64,000 nt of DNA from Hydrangea macrophylla (taxonomy: Eukaryota > Streptophyta > Magnoliopsida > Cornales > Hydrangeaceae): contig CM066994.1 of NCBI GenBank assembly GCA_033977485.1, positions 46,401,155-46,465,154 on the forward strand. Reading direction: 5' to 3'. Numbering within the stretch: position 1 is the first letter of the stretch; every line of letters starts with the position of its first letter. Shown here piece after piece: positions 34,226 through 44,980 of the stretch. The notes under the pieces are model-generated. The model worked only from the letters and a program-made list of their open reading frames with translations. It searched no databases and was not told where the DNA came from. Both the position numbers and the translations under genes were made by a program.

Positions 34226-35280
34226 TGTTGGAAACAATTTCCAATCGCAGCGGAAAAATTGCTTTTAAAATTTTTAAAGGCAGATCAAAAGCTTATTCGA
34301 TTACATATGATAAAGGGTGAAAACAATATGAATTCACCTTTGAGATCTGTTGGATCCTATTTGAGAACTCTTCGTGTCCTTCTTTCCTAGCAGCCTTCAC
34401 CTCTATGACTTCAAGATGCACACCAGGAAGCTAGGGTTTATGTGGGTAACCCTAAGGAAGAAGATAACTTAGAGAGTATATAAGAGAGAGAGAATATATT
34501 TTGGCTAATACATCAAAACCACTAAAAGTGGCCGGCCCCCTTTACTCTTATATATAGTTATAGACCATCTATAACACTCTCTAACCCTAGTTATCTTATC
34601 CATGCGTCCAAACATCCATTAAGCTAGAGATGGGACTCCTAGGGTTCATTAACCTAGCTAAACTAAAACTGATTTCCATCAAACTCAACTCTTAAGTTTA
34701 GGAAATTATTTTAGTAAATTATTATCAACTCCACTATATGACAATAATTGAACTCCAGATTTAATAAACATATTTACCCGAAGATAAAACCTAGACTTGT
34801 ATAATAAAATACAGTGATGTTCCTCTACCAAACGTATTCGTAATTATTTCTGGGATTAGTGTATCAACTATACTGTCAACCCGAAATTAATTACCTCTTA
34901 TTATCCTTGAGCCCCAGTCACTTCTCATAAATTACTTAACATGACAACAACGGCTTGCTGACAAGACTGCAGTTCTCAGTAATTAACCCAATGATATTCT
35001 CAAGGGAATACTTACTCTGTACAGAGGGTAGATTCCATCTTGACAACTAGTGTTCACAATACTGTTCACTTAATTACCCAAGATATCCAGGTGTTGATTT
35101 GTGAAGACCTCACTGATTGATAAGTCAAAATAATGAAGTTAACAGCTTGTGTTCACAGTTATCTCAGGATTAAGAACATGTGTCATATACAAGTTTGAGT
35201 ACCTATTAACCTATGACAGCTTATTGTTAATAGGTTTAACTCAACGTCCGTCAATGCACCAAATGCACTAGCACATTAAC
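34226..35280 (-). repeat. Copia 3' LTR, truncated
   Basis: Matches 40299-41357 almost base for base. It stops after GCACATTAAC at 35280, where pol sequence begins abruptly; the first 316 bp of the LTR (minus sense) are missing. Confidence 0.92.
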
Positions 35281-35991
35281 ATACCTTGCATACCATACCT
35301 TCCTGACTATCTGCTATGAACCCCGTGGGCTGCAGCATATAGATGTCCTCGTCTAGATGGCCATTCAAGAATGCTGTCTTGACGTCCATCTACCATATCT
35401 CGTAATCGAGACACGCTGCAATGGATAAGAGAATTCGGATGGACTTAAGCATAGCTACTGGCGAGAAGGTTTCCTCATAGTCAATGCCCTCTCTTTGAGT
35501 AAACCCTTTCGCTACAAGCCTAGCTTTAAAGGTCTCTACCTTCCCATCCGATCCTCTCTTCCTCTTGTAAACCCACTTACAGCCAATAGGTTTAAATTAG
35601 CAGGTGGATCCACAAGTTCCCAAACCTGATTGGAGTACATAGACTCCATCTCAGCTTTCATAGCTAGTTTCCAGCTGGATTCTGAATCCTGGTCAGCAAC
35701 TGCCTCCTCGTAAGTGGTAGGGTCAGAATCAGGTTCTTCGGGAACTACTTCATAAGCTTCTCCCAAGAACGTGAATCTTTTAGGTGCCCTGATAGTCCTC
35801 CCACTACGACGGGGCTCTTCCGCAGGAATCTGTGAGGGTGTGGTAGTTTCAGTTTCAGTTTCTTGATTAGTTATGACTACTGGGGATTCTGAGGGCTTTT
35901 CTTGAACTTCTTCTAGAATTATCCTTCCTTTGGGTTTGTGGTTCATAATATAATCCTCTTCCAGGAAAACAGCATTTGTGCTCACAAACAC
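35281..35991 (-). pseudogene. Copia RT, N-terminal part (truncated)
   Basis: Reads through the integrase C-terminal linker (EEPRRSGRTIRAPKRF) and the start of the copia RT domain (ESSWKLAMKAEMESMYSNQ and VWELVDPP) to a frameshift near 35590. The next RT blocks (MDVKTAFLNGHLDEDIYM) lie near 35330-35390. The catalytic YVDD region, the rest of RT and RNase H are deleted. The frame at 35536-35991 is not joined to the upstream ORF because of a frame change near 35990-36050. Confidence 0.85.
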
Positions 35992-38141
35992 TTTCTATTC
36001 CCTAGGATTATAAAAGTACCATCCTTTTGTTCCCTTTGGATATCCCACAAAATAACATACTTCCGATTTGATTCTAACTTCCCGGTGTTCCCCTTCAGCA
36101 CATGTGCTGGACAACCCCATATCCGAAAGTGTTGCAAAGAGGGCTTTCGTCCACTCCACAACTCTCGGGGTGTCTTGGGAACAGACTTAGTTGGAACATG
36201 ATTTAGTATGTATTTTGCTGTATCTAAAGCAAAACCCCAAAGAAACAATGGCAATTCAGAATAACTCATCATAGACCTAGTCATGTCTAAAAGTGTCCGG
36301 TTCCTTCGTTCTGCTACACCATTCTGTTGAGGCGTGCCTGGTGTAGTCAACTGAGATAGAATCCCATTCTGTGTTAGATGGTTAATAAACTCATTAGATA
36401 GATATTCACCACCTCGATCTGATCGAATGGCCTTGATACTTTTCCCTAATTGCTTCTCCACTTCAGCCCTAAATTCTTTGAACTTTTCAAAAGAATCGGA
36501 CTTGTTGTGAAGTAGGTAAACGTATCCATACCTAGAGAAGTCATCGGTGAATGTAATAAAGTATTCATATCCACCTCTAGCTCTAATGTTTATTGGACCA
36601 CATACATCTGTATGTATTAAATCCAATAAGTCTTTGGCCCGATTACCTTTTGAAGAAAAGGGTCTCTTTGTCATTTTACCCTCCAAACAAGATTCACAGA
36701 CAGGTATAGGTTCTACAACTAAGGAAGTTAAAATACCTTCCTTCACCAGCCTGTTAATCCTGTTCAGATTAATATGACCTAGCCTCATGTGCCAAAGTCT
36801 TGTTGGATTATGTGAAGGTTCCTTTCTTTTAGCAGGCGTGTTTGCCATTAAGTTATTCAATTCCATATCAGATAATTCATAAGATACAGGTGTCACTAAA
36901 AACAAACCATTTGATAAATTACCAGAGCAAATAAAAGAACTATTCTTTTTAATCACAACTCCAGAATTAAAACTAAATGAATAACCTTTATTCGCAAGTA
37001 ATGAAACTGAAATAAGATTTCGCCTTATAGTAGGCACATATAAAACGTCTGATAATACCAAAGTTTTATTATTAGGAAATACTAAAACTACGACTCCAAC
37101 TGCAACAGCTGAAACTGTTGCACTAGATCCCAAGGTAAGCTTGATTTGCCCATCACTGCACTGGCTGGTCTGCCTGAACCCCTGCAACGAATTACAGACG
37201 TGATTAGTGGCTCCCGAATCAATACACCAGGTAGTTGAAGTATCCGTTAAATAACTTACTTCAATTACAAGAGATTCGATCATACCTTGGGCCTTCTTCG
37301 TAGCCAAGTATGCAGGACAATTTCTCTTCCAGTGCCCTAGTTCCCCGCAATTGAAACATTTTCCTTTGGGTTGCTTGGCACCTACCTTTCCTTTTCCCTT
37401 ACCATTTCCCTTCTTGATGCCTCCAGTGGGACCAGGTGTACCTTTATGAGCCTTGTTCCCTTGCTTCTTCTTTCTCCAGCCTTTGCCTTTAGGCGTAGGC
37501 TTAGAAGAGGCAGCTTTCTCAATATTGAGAATTGAAGACTCTCCCTTGACAATCCCCTCCGTTGCCGTTAAAGAGTTCATCAATTCACTCAATGAATAAT
37601 CAACCTTGTTCAAATGATAGTTTAGTTTGAACTGAGTGAAAGACGATGGCAGCGAATTCAGGACAATGTCAACCTGAGTCTCAAGGTCGATTTCGGCACC
37701 CAGAACTTCCAGTACATTAAAATAACCAATCATTTTTAACATGTGTTCACGTACTGGTGTTCCTTCCGACATCTTAGTGTTTAAGATCATCTGCATGGTA
37801 CTTTGCCTAGCAGTGCGACCTTGGGAACCAAACATCTCATTAAGGTTGAAGATCATATCTTCAGCTGTGGCAACTGACTGATGTTGGTGCTGCAACACAT
37901 TTGACATAGATGCCAAAATGTAGCAGCGGGCCATCTCATCAGCCTTTTGCCAACGAGCATAAGCGTCATCAGTCCCAGCAGGAGCATCGGGAGCTGGAGG
38001 GGCAGGGCAAGGTGTGGTGAGAACATACTTGTACCCCTCAGCAGTCAAAACTATGTCTAAGTTCCTTTTCCAATCCACGTAATTAGGTCCAGTTAACTTG
38101 TTTTGGTTGAGAATAGTGGCAAGTGGGTTGAATCCAGACAT
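35982..38141 (-). CDS. Copia gag-protease-integrase polyprotein
   Basis: An intact 719-codon frame starting [20 protein letters not shown]. The gag domain (UBN2-like, residues about 1-200) is followed by a Lys/Gly-rich linker and the zinc knuckle [14 protein letters not shown] (262-275). The protease has [11 protein letters not shown] with catalytic D308. The pre-integrase zinc-binding part shows LWHMRLGH and CESC (about 449-485). The integrase has D512 (HTDVCGP), D575 (IRSDRGGEY) and E611 (GVAERRN), with D and E 35 residues apart. It would form particles and insert element DNA, but RT is in the broken downstream frame. The good state of this ORF fits the young LTRs. Confidence 0.93.
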   Translation of the reverse strand: MSGFNPLATILNQNKLTGPNYVDWKRNLDIVLTAEGYKYVLTTPCPAPPAPDAPAGTDDAYARWQKADEMARCYILASMSNVLQHQHQSVATAEDMIFNLNEMFGSQGRTARQSTMQMILNTKMSEGTPVREHMLKMIGYFNVLEVLGAEIDLETQVDIVLNSLPSSFTQFKLNYHLNKVDYSLSELMNSLTATEGIVKGESSILNIEKAASSKPTPKGKGWRKKKQGNKAHKGTPGPTGGIKKGNGKGKGKVGAKQPKGKCFNCGELGHWKRNCPAYLATKKAQGMIESLVIEVSYLTDTSTTWCIDSGATNHVCNSLQGFRQTSQCSDGQIKLTLGSSATVSAVAVGVVVLVFPNNKTLVLSDVLYVPTIRRNLISVSLLANKGYSFSFNSGVVIKKNSSFICSGNLSNGLFLVTPVSYELSDMELNNLMANTPAKRKEPSHNPTRLWHMRLGHINLNRINRLVKEGILTSLVVEPIPVCESCLEGKMTKRPFSSKGNRAKDLLDLIHTDVCGPINIRARGGYEYFITFTDDFSRYGYVYLLHNKSDSFEKFKEFRAEVEKQLGKSIKAIRSDRGGEYLSNEFINHLTQNGILSQLTTPGTPQQNGVAERRNRTLLDMTRSMMSYSELPLFLWGFALDTAKYILNHVPTKSVPKTPRELWSGRKPSLQHFRIWGCPAHVLKGNTGKLESNRKYVILWDIQREQKDGTFIILGNRKCL

Positions 38142-40280
38142 TGTGATAGCTGAAATTAAACAACAGACATGTATAAATAAATGAACATCATGCTATTTGA
38201 CAATAATATGTCGTATTGAAGTCCTCATAAACAATACAAAATATAATGTCGTCAGAATATCAATTTATAAAACAATGCCTCCGAGGGGAGGTCATTACTT
38301 TATAAATTGATTGGGAAACCCATCATAATCAACCGCTATGTAATTCTTACAAATTGAATTATGACTCCTGACTCTTCAGTCTCTAATGACTTCATTAAAA
38401 CTCTGAGGGGAGTCTCTTAATGAAACATTGGTCTAGTGTTTACCATCAATTAGAATCCAATGACATCCGTTTCAAGTAGTGCCTCCGAGGGGAAGTCATT
38501 CTCTAATACGTCTCATTTATTCTATCTTTTAAGAAATTCATATCTTGTAACCAATGAATCAAATACCGTCCGAAGGGAATGATCACAGATGAATCTGTGA
38601 CTCGCGGTATTCTATTCATTTTACAATGAATTATTGATGGAAGACCGTGAGGTTACATAAATTGTAAACCTCTCTCCCACTAGATTATTTGAGATTGAGG
38701 ATTTTTATATGGTCCATACATTCACACTTTTATATTTAAAATCTCATTTTTAATAAGATTTTGAACTTTTACGTTTTAAAAAAAAATGTTTTAAAATTTT
38801 TAGAATGAAGTATGGATCCATTTTGATGTTCAACATATTTATATTAAGCATGTAAAAGGACATGAACAACAAAAACTGAAAAAGCATGCATAATAAAACA
38901 AATAAAATGCAATTTAAATGCCCTTCTCTCTCATGACTGTCTTCATGAACTCTTCATGACTAGTCTTCATGAACTCCTTCATGTTGGCACCTTCTCCCTT
39001 GACTGTAAAGTAATCCCTACACTAAGTTACATTTATCCCTATACCCCTTGCGAGGTGTACAATGATCTAAGGAAAAGGTAAATGCATAGTGGCCTAGGGA
39101 AACCACTACAGCTCTCCTTTGCATAGGAGTGGAGCTGCAGTGCCCTTTACAATTTGCCATAAAAACCATAATAATATTAATAATAAATTGTCATGAGAGA
39201 TTAGGGTTTTTATGAACTGCAAGGAAAAAGTTAGCACATGCATATATTGGCAATATCATATATGGCAACCATACATTTGAATCAAATTCAAGATAATAAA
39301 GCTAATATAATGACTTATGGATTTCCAAAATTAATCCAAATCTAATTTGGACTAGTCCATTAATTAAGTAAAATATATGTGTCTTGTTTAAAACCAACAA
39401 GTACAATGATAATCCCAATTTTCTTTCCAAAAAAAATTTTGTGAATAAAATCAGTAAAGATTTTAAACAAGGAAGTAAAAAAAAAATGTTAGCAAGATAT
39501 ATATATATATACCATATATATATACTGAAACTTTTAAACTTCCCAAAAGAATTGTTAATGTTTAGAAATTAAAATAGGGTTCAAAACTCTATTATTTAAT
39601 ATTATGAGCTACATTAACCCACTAGCTTACATGATCTAATAAAAAAAAATTAGGGTACCAAAAGTAACAAAACAGCCCATGGATTACCCAAAAATAAAAC
39701 AGCCACCATAACTATCATGGCCGCTGACCATGCGAGTAGCCACCATGTGTGCAGCCTATGTGCACAACCCATGCATGTACATGGTGGAAAACCCTTGCGG
39801 GTCCAAGCCGCAAACACCATGACACTCATGGCACTGCCCATGCAGTTGAACACTATATGCGCAGCCCATGTGCACAACTCATGCACATGGTGTCTTGTTA
39901 CCCACGGCCAGAATATTAAAATGTATACATATATATATATATATATTCCACACAGCCACAACCCTTGTAAGCATGTAGATACACCATGTGTGTGACCTGG
40001 AAGTTCAATAACTTCAAACACCCATGGCTTTACATAGTGGGTATAATCATAACCTCATAAAATATTTTAAAATCAAGTGATCATTCCATGTTTTTAATAG
40101 AAAAAATATTGGGATTAAACTTTCATGTATCAAAAACATGCAAGCTTTGAGTATTATATATAGGCTGAAACTGTTAGAGTTTATTCAAAAAAAAACTTGA
40201 ATGGCCGAAACCCTCTAGAACCATATCAATATTAATAAACCACTTTGGAAATCCATAAACTAATCATATGCAAGGAATAA
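38142..40280 (-). other. Copia leader
   Basis: An unusually long (2.1 kb) untranslated leader between PBS and gag. It includes four spaced copies of a CCTCCGAGGGGAGGTC-like word (38279, 38400, 38483, 38570) and two copies of a block around CCATGTGCACAAC (39750 and 39860). (TA)n runs lie at 39498-39525 and 39928-39948. The short open frames here have no domain. Part of it could be an insertion. Confidence 0.55.
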
Positions 40281-40296
40281 CCTGGCTCTGATACCA
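40281..40296 (-). promoter_or_regulatory. Copia primer binding site
   Basis: The minus strand reads TGGTATCAGAGCCAGG, two bases after the 5' LTR end, matching initiator tRNA-Met. Confidence 0.88.
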
Positions 40297-40298
40297 AT

Positions 40299-41673
40299 TG
40301 TTGGAAACAATTTCCAATCGCAGCGGAAAAATTGCTTTTAAAATTTTTAAAGGCGGATCAAAAGCTTGTTCGATTACATATGATAAAGGGTGAAAACAAT
40401 ATGAATTCACCTTTGAGATCTGTTGGATCCTATTTGAGAACTCTTCGTGTCCTTCTTTCCTAGCAGCCTTCACCTCTATGACTTCAAGATGCACACCAGG
40501 AAGCTAGGGTTTATGTGGGTAACCCTAAGGAAGAAGATAACTTAGAGAGTATATAAGAGAGAGAGAGAGAATATATTTTGGCTAATACATCAAAACCACT
40601 AAAAGTGGCCGGCCCCCTTTACTCTTATATATAGTTATAGACCATCTATAACACTCTCTAACCCTAGTTATCTTATCCATGCGTCCAAACATCCATTAAG
40701 CTAGAGATGGGACTCCTAGGGTTCATTAACCTAGCTAAACTAAAACTGATTTCCATCAAACTCAACTCTTAAGTTTAGGAAATTATTTTAGTAAATTATT
40801 ATCAACTCCACTATATGACAATAATTGAACTCCAGATTTAATAAACATATTTACCCGAAGATAAAACCTAGACTTGTATAATAAAATACAGTGATGTTCC
40901 TCTACCAAACGTAGTCGTAATTATTTCTGGGATTAGTGTATCAACTATACTGTCAACCCGAAATTAATTACCTCTTATTATCCTTGAGCCCCAGTCACTT
41001 CTCATAAATTACAGAACATGACAACAACGGCTTGCTGACAAGACTGCAGTTCTCAGTAATTAACCCAATGATATTCTCAAGGGAATACTTACTCTGTACA
41101 GAGGGTAGATTCCATCTTGACAACTAGTGTTCACAATACTGTTCACTTAATTACCCAAGATATCCAGGTGTTGATTTGTGAAGACCTCACTGATTGATAA
41201 GTCAAAATAATGAAGTTAACAGCTTGTGTTCACAGTTATCTCAGGATTAAGAACATGTGTCATATACAAGTTTGAGTACCTATTAACCTATGACAGCTTA
41301 TTGTTAATAGGTTTAACTCAACGTCCGTCAATGCACCAAATGCACTAGCACATTAACTTAGAGTCACTACTCTAATGATTGAGACTTTTCATTCCACTAA
41401 ATGGAAGTTAATGTGCTACAGTCTAAACCTGATAAGCTATCCATACTTATCATTAACTGTGACAATTTTTAACAACTGCTAGTGATGATTTATATCTCCT
41501 ATGTGTCAATCTAATTAACACAAATAAATCTGACAATATTGTTAATGGATAAACACACCAAACCATTCAACTCATGAATAACACATATCTGAATATGTAA
41601 AGATGCTCATAAATATACGAATCAAAGATGTCTGATTACAATAACTAACTGGTTTGAGGGCATAATCCCAACA
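40299..41673 (-). repeat. Copia 5' LTR, complete
   Basis: 1375 bp, running TGTTGGAAAC to ATCCCAACA on the plus strand. It retains the first 316 bp (41358-41673) lost from the other LTR. Confidence 0.92.
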
Positions 41674-41848
41674 CCTTATTCGCCGAGAACAATCACGAGA
41701 CTTCACTCGTCCTACTAGGGACACCTAGGGGTTTAAAAGACTTGTTGAATATGCTAAATGCAATCGTGTTTCCTGCGACAGTGAGTTAGGACTTTTAAGT
41801 ATAGTAATATTTTTTTTTATACTTTTCTTTGCTCGAAGACTAGCAAAG

Positions 41849-41864
41849 TGTAGGTTTGGGGGTG
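41849..41864 (+). promoter_or_regulatory. Copy B polypurine tract
   Basis: TGTAGGTTTGGGGGTG directly before the 3' LTR start TGATCGG, the same as in copy A. Confidence 0.8.
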
Positions 41865-41967
41865 TGATCGGCGACGAATAGTTGTCATTTATAGTCCTAA
41901 AGTTAAGCTTTATTAGCCTATTTCATTTAGTTATTAGTTTTTTTTTTAATATGTATTTTATATTTAG

Positions 41968-43528
41968 AGAATTAGCAATAAATCCTTCATACATGAACAT
42001 TCATGGATTAAGGACAAGCTAAATTCATATTTAATATAAGATCCCTAAGATCTCTTAACCATGGTTGAGTAGTTTTTCCTTGACTGAAATACCCTTGGAG
42101 ATCTTAATGAGATATAGATATATAATATAAAACAACCCCATGTATTGTGCCATAATAAATATGGTCAATATGTAATTTAAATTAGCATTAAATGATACTC
42201 ATAATTATTGGCATATATATTTAATTTTTCTTAATTAAAACTCTTGGTGACCTTTCTCTCTCCCAAATCAACACCAACATCACCAAATCTGCATATCACC
42301 AATCAACACCATCACCCCATCGCCACATCAGTCCAATCCCCATTGATGCATCCTCATCCAACACTTGATTATTTTGATTATTTTGTAGTTTTTAAATTCC
42401 AACACTTGAATTAGCATCCTCATCAATCCCACCCCCATCTACCATACCAACACACCACCACCACTGATCTGTTACCAATCACCACTCTCATCTTTACCAA
42501 ATGAGTCACCACCAACAATCGGCAATCCCAAACCATCCCTCTTCCAAACCACCACCACCACCAATCACATTTGTCGCCATCATATCCACACCGCTCACCA
42601 CTGTCATCAAATCACCGTTGTTGCACCACCACCATCACCACTACTGCCACCACCATACACCCGATGCCACTCACCACCATCATCAAACCACTGCTACTAC
42701 CACCATCACCAAAACTACCTCAACCATCGCCATATCAATGCCCTCACCATTCTCTTCAAACCGAACATATTGTGAGATTCACAAATCATGTTGTGACTCT
42801 ATCTTCTTTTTTTATTTTTCAGAATATGCTGTGAAATTCGCAAATCATGTTCTGTGATTTGTTTTCTAGAAGATGTTGTGAAATTTACAAAATATGTTTT
42901 GAGATTTTTTTTTCACATGTTGTGAAATTCACAGAACATATTCCGTGATTCACAAATCATGTTGTGACTCTATCTTCTTCTTCTTCTTCTTTTTTTTTTT
43001 TTTTTCTTTTTTCAGAATATGTTGTGAAATTCACAATTCATGTTATGTGATTTGTTTTCCAGAAGATGTTATGAAATTCATAAAATATGTTTTGTGATTT
43101 GTTTTCCACATGTTGTGAAACTCACAGAACATGTTCCGTACGTGATTTGTTTTTTTAGAATATGTTGCGAAATTCACAAATAGGATTTGTGAATTTCAGT
43201 TGGTAAAATTCACAGAAATTACTGTGAATTTTTCAAACCTATGTGCATCTGCAGTGGTGTGGTGTTGGCTAGCAGAGGTGATGAAGATGATTGTGGTTAA
43301 TGGTGGTAAGATGGTGACTTTCAAATTTTGATTCCTTTAATTGTTTGGAGAGATATTTTGGGAGAAAACATTAATGGAGGGGTGACCATTTTGAAGATTA
43401 CCAAACTTGATGAGGGAGGGGTAGTTTAGGCCCTAAAAATTTTCAAGCGCTTAATGATAAATATGTTTTAACCAAAGGACCTATTGCCAAATAAGTACAT
43501 ACAAGAAGGATATAATACTAATTCACCC
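41968..43528. mobile_element. Non-autonomous MULE-like element
   Basis: A 1.56-kb insertion in the copy B 3' LTR, shown by comparison with the uninterrupted 5' LTR at about 27350. It is flanked by a shared TTTTATATTTAG (41956-41967 and 43529-43540), which includes a 9-12 bp duplication. The ends are imperfect inverted repeats: GAATTAGCAATAAATCCTT versus GAATTAGTATTATATCCTT. A 9-10 bp duplication with longer imperfect terminal repeats suggests Mutator-like, but no transposase is encoded. The interior has a CAC/ATC-rich stretch (42470-42740) and a satellite-like part (42760-43200). Confidence 0.65.
42760..43200. repeat. Satellite-like repeats inside the MULE-like element
   Basis: Nested repeats of ATGTTGTGAAATTCACA-like words about every 45 bp, organised in a longer unit of roughly 170-190 bp (GAACATAT/G near 42763, 42934 and 43125). 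Two copies of GTTGTGACTCTATCTTCTT are followed by pyrimidine runs. Confidence 0.75.
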
Positions 43529-44905
43529 TTTTATATTTAGTAGGTTTTGGAGTTTCAACGTGAAAATGTACAAAAATCCAATGATTAGTGGCTTTGAAAG
43601 TCATTCTGGGCTTAAACGTTGATTCCGGTGAAAGCTAATTGCAGTAGCATCCTTAGAAAATTGCATTTTTGACCATGAAGACTTTGGATTTGAGAAATTT
43701 CTCCAGAGATATAAAATGTAGATCTTCGAGTTACGGACGCGTGGCCAAAAACGGCGAGTTAATCTGAGTTCGGACCAAATGTTATCGTAATTCTATGAAA
43801 GTCGCGCAGTGTAGTGAAAAGTACGTCGCCCGAGCAGACCGCGCAAGCGACCTGTAAAAAAACAAAAAATGCGTATTTTGTCAAATTAGAGTGCCTTGCG
43901 AAGGTGGTTTGTGCATACGACGTCCAGAAACGTAAAAACAGCAGTTTTAGTGCGATTAAGCTTAGAAAAGCCTCATAATCCTTCCAAAATCTATATAAAT
44001 CATATTCTAAATCAATTTTGGGGACACACAACATTATACACATCCATATAAAACAAAGACTTCAGCGATTGAAGAGAGGAAAGCAAGGAGAATAAGAAGA
44101 AGACCAAGGATTCTCATGGCCTCCTCCATCAACCTCTTGTAGTTCATCACTTTTATGGCCACTTAGACTGCTATCTAGGGTTTCAACGAAACCCTAGCCA
44201 ATTAATAGGGTATTATTTATGTTTTTCTTTTAGATTTATTATGTATGGATGATGATTACATATTTAGAGGATTTTAATTAATAAAATCATAGTCATTGAT
44301 TAAAATCGTTACTTTCAAAATCTATTCTTGTCTTAGATTTATTTTGAATGTGATGTGCTCAATAGTCTATATTTGATGTGCTTGTATGTATTATTTACAT
44401 GTAATGGTGTTTATTTAAATTGTGATATCAAGTAGTCGAATAGTTCATGCCTAGGGAAGACGGATTGTGCCGCAACCCTAGTTTAGTGTGAGACACTCCG
44501 TGTCAACCGAAGATGAATTATGTTGATGCTTGAATCGTAGTTATCTTCTTGACAGAGGAATTGGGCTTGTAGCTACAATTCCCCATTATCATCCAATGTA
44601 ATAAGCTAATTGAATGCATGAATACCCTTATTATGAAGCTAGTGGTGGATTTGCAATTCTAGGTTCAATAAACATATTTATCAAAACAACTTTTAATCGC
44701 TTTCATAGTATAGATTTAATTTCATTGTTCTTAGTTTAATAAAAATCAAAATCAAAATTCCATTTTCTTAATTAATTAGGTTTAGGTTTTTAAAATTGAA
44801 GTGTTTTAGTATTTCAATCTCTGTAGGTTCGACCTCTACTTCCACACTACAAATCTTTTAAAGTAGAGTATATTTTGTTATCTTGATTCTGACGAGATCA
44901 GTTGG

Positions 44906-44939
44906 TATTACACAAAAGAACCACTTTTGTCACAGCCGC

Positions 44940-44980
<41 letters not shown>

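Larger units (their letters stand above)
34226..41673 (-). mobile_element. Ty1/copia element, young, internally truncated
   Basis: Minus-strand element with perfect 5-bp duplications CCTTA (34221-34225 and 41674-41678). The 5' LTR (40299-41673, 1375 bp) is complete, beginning TGTTGGGATTATG on the minus strand. The 3' LTR is only its last 1055 bp (34226-35280), joined directly to the middle of RT, so a deletion removed most of RT, all RNase H, the PPT and the start of the LTR. The shared LTR parts differ at only about six bases plus a 4-bp GA-repeat length change, so the insertion is recent. Domain order PR-IN-RT confirms copia. Confidence 0.93.
27260..44900 (+). mobile_element. Athila-like gag-protease retrotransposon without pol (copy B), with nested insertions
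   Basis: LTR element running TGATCGG to GAGATCA with perfect 5-bp duplications GTTGG (27255-27259 and 44901-44905). The 5' LTR is 27260-28699; the 3' LTR is 41865-44900, including a 1.56-kb insertion. Without the nested copia element the internal region is about 5.7 kb, against 5.8 kb in copy A. Order: PBS, leader, gag, protease, shared non-coding region, PPT. There is no RT, RNase H or integrase. Copy B is in the opposite orientation, at an unrelated site, with different LTR sequence at its 5' end, so the two copies are distinct members of one non-autonomous group. Confidence 0.9.
41865..44900 (+). repeat. Copy B 3' LTR (carries an insertion)
   Basis: Starts TGATCGGCGACGAATAG like the 5' LTR and ends GACGAGATCA. 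After removal of the insertion (41968-43528) it is about 1.46 kb, matching the 5' LTR. The CpG motif at about 43826-43858 (CGCCCGAGCAGACCGCGC) is better kept than in the 5' LTR. Confidence 0.9.

Noticed and set aside
39650..40021. 123-codon Cys/Trp-rich frame in the copia leader
   Set aside because: Overlaps a mirrored frame on the other strand and a (TA)n run; no family resemblance.
42501..42857. His- and Pro-rich frames in the MULE-like element
   Set aside because: Low-complexity CAC/ATC-rich DNA gives open frames by composition.
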